From an uncultured Bacteroidales bacterium (GTDB lineage: Bacteria; Bacteroidota; Bacteroidia; Bacteroidales; UBA932), in NCBI GenBank assembly GCA_905235775.1, contig CAJOMY010000074.1:1-8145 (forward strand): 8,145 nucleotides of DNA, written 5' to 3'. Position 1 is the stretch's first letter; the number at the start of each line of letters is the position of its first letter. Below are positions 4,675-8,145 of the stretch, piece by piece. Position numbers and translations under genes: made by a program. The notes beneath the pieces were generated by a model. It saw nothing but the letters and a program-made list of their open reading frames with translations, searched no databases and was not told where the DNA came from.

Positions 4675-7600
4675 ATGAGAAAAATCCTTCTGACCCTCGT
4701 CTCCCTGGCCGCCACGCTCCCGCTGCTGGCGGCGCCCGGGCTGGACGAGGCGCGCCTGCTCCGCTTCCCCGCCGTGGGAGGCGGCAAGATCGTTTTCTGC
4801 TATGCAGGCGACCTGTACAGTGTTGACATGAACGGCGGCACGGCCGTCAAGCTGACCTCCGACGTCGGGTACGAGTGCTTTCCGCGGATCTCGCCGGACG
4901 GCAGGACCGTGGCCTTCACGGCCCAGTACGACGGCAACACCGAGGTGTACACCATCCCGATCACGGGCGGAGAGCCCAGGCGCCTGACCTACAGCGCTCT
5001 CGTGGGCCGCGACCAGGTGGGCGAGCGCATGGGGCCCAACAACATCGTCATGGGCTGGACGCCCGACGGCAAGAAGATTGTCTACCGCAGCAAGCAATGG
5101 TGCTTCAGCGGCCTGCGCGCACAACTCTGCCTGGTGGATGCGGAGGGCGGCCTGCCCGAGTTCATTCCGACGACCGAGGGCGGTTTCTGCTCCTATTCGC
5201 CGGATGGCAAGAAACTCGCGATGAACCGCATGTTCCGCGAATTCCGCACCTGGAAATACTACCGGGGCGGCCAGGCGGACGACATCTGGATCAACACCGT
5301 GGGCACCACCAAATTGGAAAAGATCACCGACAACGACGCCCAGGACATCTTCCCGATGTGGATCGGCAGCGAGATCTACTACCTGTCCGACCGCGACCGG
5401 ACGATGAACCTTTTCGTCTATGACACCAAGAGCAAGCAGTCCCGCAAGGTCACGGACTTCACCGAGTACGACTGCAAGTTCCCGTCGTACAGCCCTGACG
5501 GACTGATCGTCTTCGAGAATGGCGGCTACATCTATAAATACGACGTGCGCAAGGGCGCGGCCGAGAAGGTCACGATCCAGCTCGCGGACGACGGCGTCTG
5601 GGCCCGCAGCGAATACCGCAGCGGCAACCTCTCCATCAGCGGCTACAGCCTGTCCCCGGACGGCAAGCGCGTGCTGATGGTCGCCCGCGGCGACATCTTC
5701 TCCCTGCCGGCCGAGAAGGGTCCGGTGGTGAACATCTCCCGCTCCCCGGGTTCGCACGAGCGCGAGGCGGAGTGGAGCCCGGACGGCTCCCGCATCGCCT
5801 GGATCTCCGACGCCTCCGGCGAATACCAGATCTACACCGCTCCTGCGGACAACATGCTGCAGGCCACCTGCCTGACCTCCTTCCAGGAGGGCTATCCGTC
5901 CAACCTCCAGTGGAGCCCGGACGGCAAGAAGCTCTATTTCTCCACCCTGCACTGGGATGTGTGTGAGCTGGACGTCGACACCAAGGCTGTCAGCCGCATC
6001 ATCGTGGGCAAGGACGCGGCCATCCGCTCCTTCACCCTGTCGCCGGACGGCGCCTGGGCGGCCTACACTACGGCGATGCCCAACTACATGAGCGCGCTCT
6101 ACCTCTTCGACCTGAAGGCCCGCAAGAGCTACCAGGTCACGGACCGCTGGTACCCGGCCGGGCAGCCGCTCTTCTCGCGGGACGGCAAGTACCTCTTCTT
6201 CACCTCTTCTCGCGAACTGCGTTCGCAGTATTCCGACGTGGAGTGGAACGCCTCCTACAGCCTCTCCGACTATGTATTCATCCTCCCGCTGGCCAAGGAC
6301 ACCCCGAACCCGATGACGCTGACCAACGACGAATATGAGATTCCGGATCAAGTCCGGAATGACAGCAAGGCCAAGGCGAAAGACGGGAAGAACAGTCATT
6401 CCGGACTTGATCCGGAATCCCCTTCCACCCGGGTTGATGTCGAGGGCCTCGCCCTGCGCACGACGGCCCTCCCGCTCCCGGCCGGCCGTTACCGCCTGAT
6501 CCTCGCCGACGGCGACAAGCTGTACTACAGCTCCTTCGGCGGCTTCGGCGCGCCCGGCGGACGGGGCGCTGCCGGCGGACGGGGCACCGCCTCTGTCAAG
6601 ACTTTCGACCTGAAGACCCTGCAGACCGGCGACGGCCCCTCCGACATGCCGCTCGCGCTCACGCCCGATGCCAAGAAGGCGCTGGTGCGCAGCGACGGCA
6701 AATACAAGGTCGTCTCCTTCGGCGGTCCCGGTCGCGGCGGCGAGGCCGTCCCGACTGACGAGATGGACATGATCGTCGATCACGAGGCCGAATGGGCCCA
6801 GATCTACGACGAGAGCTGGCGCATCACGCGCGACAACTTCTATGTTGAGAACATGCACGGCGTGGATTGGGAGCACATGCGCGGAAAATACGGCCAGATG
6901 CTCCCGTATGTCCGGCACCGCGACGACCTGACCTACCTGATCGGAGAACTGATCGGCGAGCTGAATATCGGCCACGCCTATATCACCTCCGGCGAGAAGA
7001 AGGATATCCCTCGCATTGCGACGGGCCTGCTCGGCGCGCAGTACAGCAAGGACAAGGGCACGGGCGCCTTCCGGATCGAGAAGATCTTCCGCGGCGCCGA
7101 CTGGGACGCCTCGCTGCGCAGCCCGCTCCGCACCCCCGGCGTGGACGCCAAGGTGGGCGAGTACATCGTGGAAGTCAACGGCACACCCGCCCGGGAGCTG
7201 CTGGATCCGGGCCAGGCCCTGATCGGCAAGGCCGGCAAGACCGTTTCCCTGAAGATCGCTTCCTCCGCCTCCGGCAAGGGCGCCCGCACCGTGTACGTCA
7301 AGCCCGTGGCGGACGAGTCCAACCTGGCCTACTACGAATGGGTGCAGACCAACATCGAAAAGGTGGACAAGCTCTCCGGCGGCCAGATCGGCTACATCCA
7401 CATCCCGGACATGAGCACCGAGGGTCTGGACATGTTCACCAAGCTGTTCTACACGCAGCTGGACAAGAAGGCGCTTATCGTGGATGACCGCATGAACGGC
7501 GGCGGCAACGTCTCGCCGATGATCCTGGAGCGCCTCCAGCGCGAGGTGTACCGCATCAACATGTACCGCAACGGCGGCAACCAGCCGGTCCCGAACGAGA

Positions 7601-7983
7601 CCTTCTACGGACCCAAGGTCTGCCTGATCGACAAGTACTCCTCGTCCGACGGCGACCTCTTCCCGTACGGCTTCCGCCAGCTGGGCCTGGGCCCGCTGAT
7701 CGGCACCCGCTCCTGGGGCGGCATCGTGGGCATCTCCGGCTCCCGCCAGTTCGTGGACGGACAGGACATGCGCACCCCGTTCTTTACATCTTACTCGACG
7801 GACGGTGAGTGGATTATCGAAGGCCACGGCGTCGATCCTGACATCGTGGTGGACATCAATCCCTTCGAGGACTGGCTCGGCAAGGACGCCCAGCTCGAGA
7901 AGGCGGTCGAGTACCTGCAGGGTGAGCTGAAGAACTACAAGCCGCTCCCCGGCACGCCCGCCGCACCGGACAAAAGCAAGTAA
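4675..7983 (+). CDS. Secreted tricorn-like protease (PD40 beta-propeller repeats, PDZ, S41 peptidase), with an in-frame palindromic insert
   Basis: This is a 1102-residue protein with the tricorn layout. A signal peptide (1-20, cleavage near LLAA-P) directs export. Eight or so PD40/WD40-like repeats follow, marked by SPDG or TPDG near 73, 129, 175, 273, 327, 368, 414 and 456, forming the propeller region. The protease half has a tricorn C1-like region (about 700-780, GHAYI with H767), a PDZ-like domain (about 785-880) and an S41 core (about 900-1065). The likely catalytic residues are H767, nucleophile S991 next to D992 (SSSDGD) and E1049 (IIEGHG), with the GGG of MNGGGNV (942-944) as oxyanion hole. 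Tricorn's serine before the histidine is glycine here. The region 556-584 (IPDQVRND... to ...GLDPESPS) comes from a palindromic DNA element, and 621-640 is a glycine-rich repeat. The role is probably processive degradation of short peptides in the periplasm. It lies 14 bases after the hexosaminidase gene and ends in a terminator. Confidence 0.93.
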   Translation: MRKILLTLVSLAATLPLLAAPGLDEARLLRFPAVGGGKIVFCYAGDLYSVDMNGGTAVKLTSDVGYECFPRISPDGRTVAFTAQYDGNTEVYTIPITGGEPRRLTYSALVGRDQVGERMGPNNIVMGWTPDGKKIVYRSKQWCFSGLRAQLCLVDAEGGLPEFIPTTEGGFCSYSPDGKKLAMNRMFREFRTWKYYRGGQADDIWINTVGTTKLEKITDNDAQDIFPMWIGSEIYYLSDRDRTMNLFVYDTKSKQSRKVTDFTEYDCKFPSYSPDGLIVFENGGYIYKYDVRKGAAEKVTIQLADDGVWARSEYRSGNLSISGYSLSPDGKRVLMVARGDIFSLPAEKGPVVNISRSPGSHEREAEWSPDGSRIAWISDASGEYQIYTAPADNMLQATCLTSFQEGYPSNLQWSPDGKKLYFSTLHWDVCELDVDTKAVSRIIVGKDAAIRSFTLSPDGAWAAYTTAMPNYMSALYLFDLKARKSYQVTDRWYPAGQPLFSRDGKYLFFTSSRELRSQYSDVEWNASYSLSDYVFILPLAKDTPNPMTLTNDEYEIPDQVRNDSKAKAKDGKNSHSGLDPESPSTRVDVEGLALRTTALPLPAGRYRLILADGDKLYYSSFGGFGAPGGRGAAGGRGTASVKTFDLKTLQTGDGPSDMPLALTPDAKKALVRSDGKYKVVSFGGPGRGGEAVPTDEMDMIVDHEAEWAQIYDESWRITRDNFYVENMHGVDWEHMRGKYGQMLPYVRHRDDLTYLIGELIGELNIGHAYITSGEKKDIPRIATGLLGAQYSKDKGTGAFRIEKIFRGADWDASLRSPLRTPGVDAKVGEYIVEVNGTPARELLDPGQALIGKAGKTVSLKIASSASGKGARTVYVKPVADESNLAYYEWVQTNIEKVDKLSGGQIGYIHIPDMSTEGLDMFTKLFYTQLDKKALIVDDRMNGGGNVSPMILERLQREVYRINMYRNGGNQPVPNETFYGPKVCLIDKYSSSDGDLFPYGFRQLGLGPLIGTRSWGGIVGISGSRQFVDGQDMRTPFFTSYSTDGEWIIEGHGVDPDIVVDINPFEDWLGKDAQLEKAVEYLQGELKNYKPLPGTPAAPDKSK
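6339..6419. repeat. Perfect 25-bp inverted repeat with nested palindromes, in frame within the protease gene
   Basis: The arms at 6339-6363 and 6395-6419 are perfect reverse complements over 25 bases, separated by a 31-base lysine-codon-rich spacer. Each arm is also internally palindromic: ATTCCGGA, 5 bases, TCCGGAAT (6340-6360 and 6398-6418). The element can therefore form one long hairpin or two short ones. In the gene's frame the left arm reads IPDQVRND and the right arm SHSGLDPES. A second forward frame is also free of stops and would read FRIKSGM and VIPDLIRNP. Such peptide strings recur, from memory, in predicted proteins of many unrelated bacteria, as expected of a dispersed repeat. 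No transposase and no clear target-site duplication are present. Confidence 0.9.
6554..6585 (+). repeat. Two-copy 14-bp direct repeat encoding a Gly/Arg-rich loop
   Basis: CCGGCGGACGGGGC occurs at 6554-6567 and 6572-6585, an 18-base period that adds whole codons. It encodes two near-identical PGGRGA/AGGRGT hexapeptides within the glycine-rich stretch 621-640 of the protease. It was probably made by slippage or local duplication. It lies about 45 residues after the palindromic insert, in the same variable inter-domain region. Confidence 0.7.
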
Positions 7984-8016
7984 GGGTCCCGCTATTGATT
8001 ATCAATCACCTGCAAA

Positions 8017-8054
8017 ACAACTCCGGGCAGATTTGCCCGGAGTTGTCCTGTTTT
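8017..8054. terminator. Rho-independent terminator between convergent genes, probably bidirectional
   Basis: A perfect 13-bp stem (8017-8029 with 8034-8046) closed by the 4-base loop GATT is followed after 4 bases by TTTT at 8051-8054. The core CTCCGGGCA/TGCCCGGAG is GC-rich. On the opposite strand the stem is followed by a T-run given by the AAAA at 8014-8017. It can therefore also serve the convergent minus-strand gene that ends at 8074. It lies 33 bases after the protease stop. Confidence 0.85.
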
Positions 8055-8073
8055 CCGCAATGGGACACCCATT

Positions 8074-8145
8074 TCAGCAGTTAGCTGAGATGATGTCGAG
8101 GAGTTCCTTGACTTCGGGCTGCTCCTTGGTGTGGAGAAGGACGGA
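8074..8145 (-). CDS. 3' end of an unidentified minus-strand gene (partial)
   Basis: Reading from the right edge on the minus strand, one frame stays open for 23 codons to a TGA at 8076-8074. It encodes a C-terminus beginning SVLLHTKEQPEV and ending KELLDIISANC. The charged, leucine-spaced composition looks like a real amphipathic helix. The stop is followed by the bidirectional terminator at 8017-8054, which fits a convergent gene end. Of the other two minus frames, one stops early and the other gives a Ser/Pro/Arg-rich shadow. The product cannot be identified from so few residues, and the start lies beyond the window. Confidence 0.5.
   Translation of the reverse strand, partial: SVLLHTKEQPEVKELLDIISANC

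Noticed and set aside
4669..7827. Minus-strand open frame of 1052 codons antisense to the protease gene
   Set aside because: It is a shadow of the GC-rich codon use of the forward gene. Its translation is rich in Val, Ala, Gly, Arg and His with no domain, while the forward frame has a signal peptide, PD40 repeats and S41 catalytic motifs.
7994..8006. Small palindrome ATTGATTATCAAT after the protease stop
   Set aside because: Six AT-rich base pairs around one base. It is unlikely to be functional beside the much stronger terminator at 8017-8054.
1..8145. CRISPR arrays, insertion sequences, phage, toxin-antitoxin or defence genes
   Set aside because: No regularly spaced direct repeats, transposase or recombinase motifs or defence domains were seen. 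The only repeat elements are the inverted repeat at 6339-6419 and the short direct repeat at 6554-6585.

Overview
The window is chromosomal sequence from a GC-rich member of the Bacteroidetes, most likely Bacteroidales. Three promoters fit the Bacteroidetes primary sigma factor consensus (TTTG, 19-21 bases, TAnnTTTG). Only one of the six complete genes has a clear Shine-Dalgarno sequence. The gene set (YghZ-type aldo/keto reductase, paired half-size chromate transporters, secreted GH20 hexosaminidase, secreted tricorn-like S41 protease) also suits that phylum. The genus cannot be fixed from the sequence alone.

Layout. Positions 1-228 hold no gene but are regulatory: two promoters stand back to back. 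The minus-strand one (151-182) fires out of the left edge into an untranslated purine-rich leader that resembles a Bacteroidetes rRNA-operon leader. The plus-strand one (188-220) ends 8 bases before the aldo/keto reductase start (229-1170), so that mRNA should be almost leaderless. After a 61-base gap with its own promoter (1177-1208) comes a tightly packed plus-strand run. It contains a multi-pass membrane protein (1232-1849), two overlapping half-size ChrA-type transporters (1849-2400 and 2397-2993), a secreted beta-hexosaminidase (3008-4660) and a secreted tricorn-like protease (4675-7983). Gaps between the last genes are only 14 bases, so 1232-7983 could be one transcription unit with an optional internal start before the hexosaminidase. 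A strong hairpin terminator (8017-8054) closes the run. The last 72 bases hold the 3' end of an unidentified convergent minus-strand gene.

How they fit together. The two ChrA halves almost certainly work as a pair. The hexosaminidase and the protease both carry export signals and would break down amino-sugar glycans and peptides outside the cytoplasm. No obvious biochemical link joins them to the transporter pair, so co-transcription may be positional.

The most unusual feature is a perfect 25-bp inverted repeat (arms 6339-6363 and 6395-6419), each arm itself palindromic, sitting in frame inside the protease gene. It adds a translated segment at the linker between the beta-propeller repeats and the C-terminal protease half. 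It looks like a dispersed palindromic element tolerated within a protein, comparable in principle to the Rickettsia palindromic elements. I saw no phage, CRISPR, transposase or defence genes.
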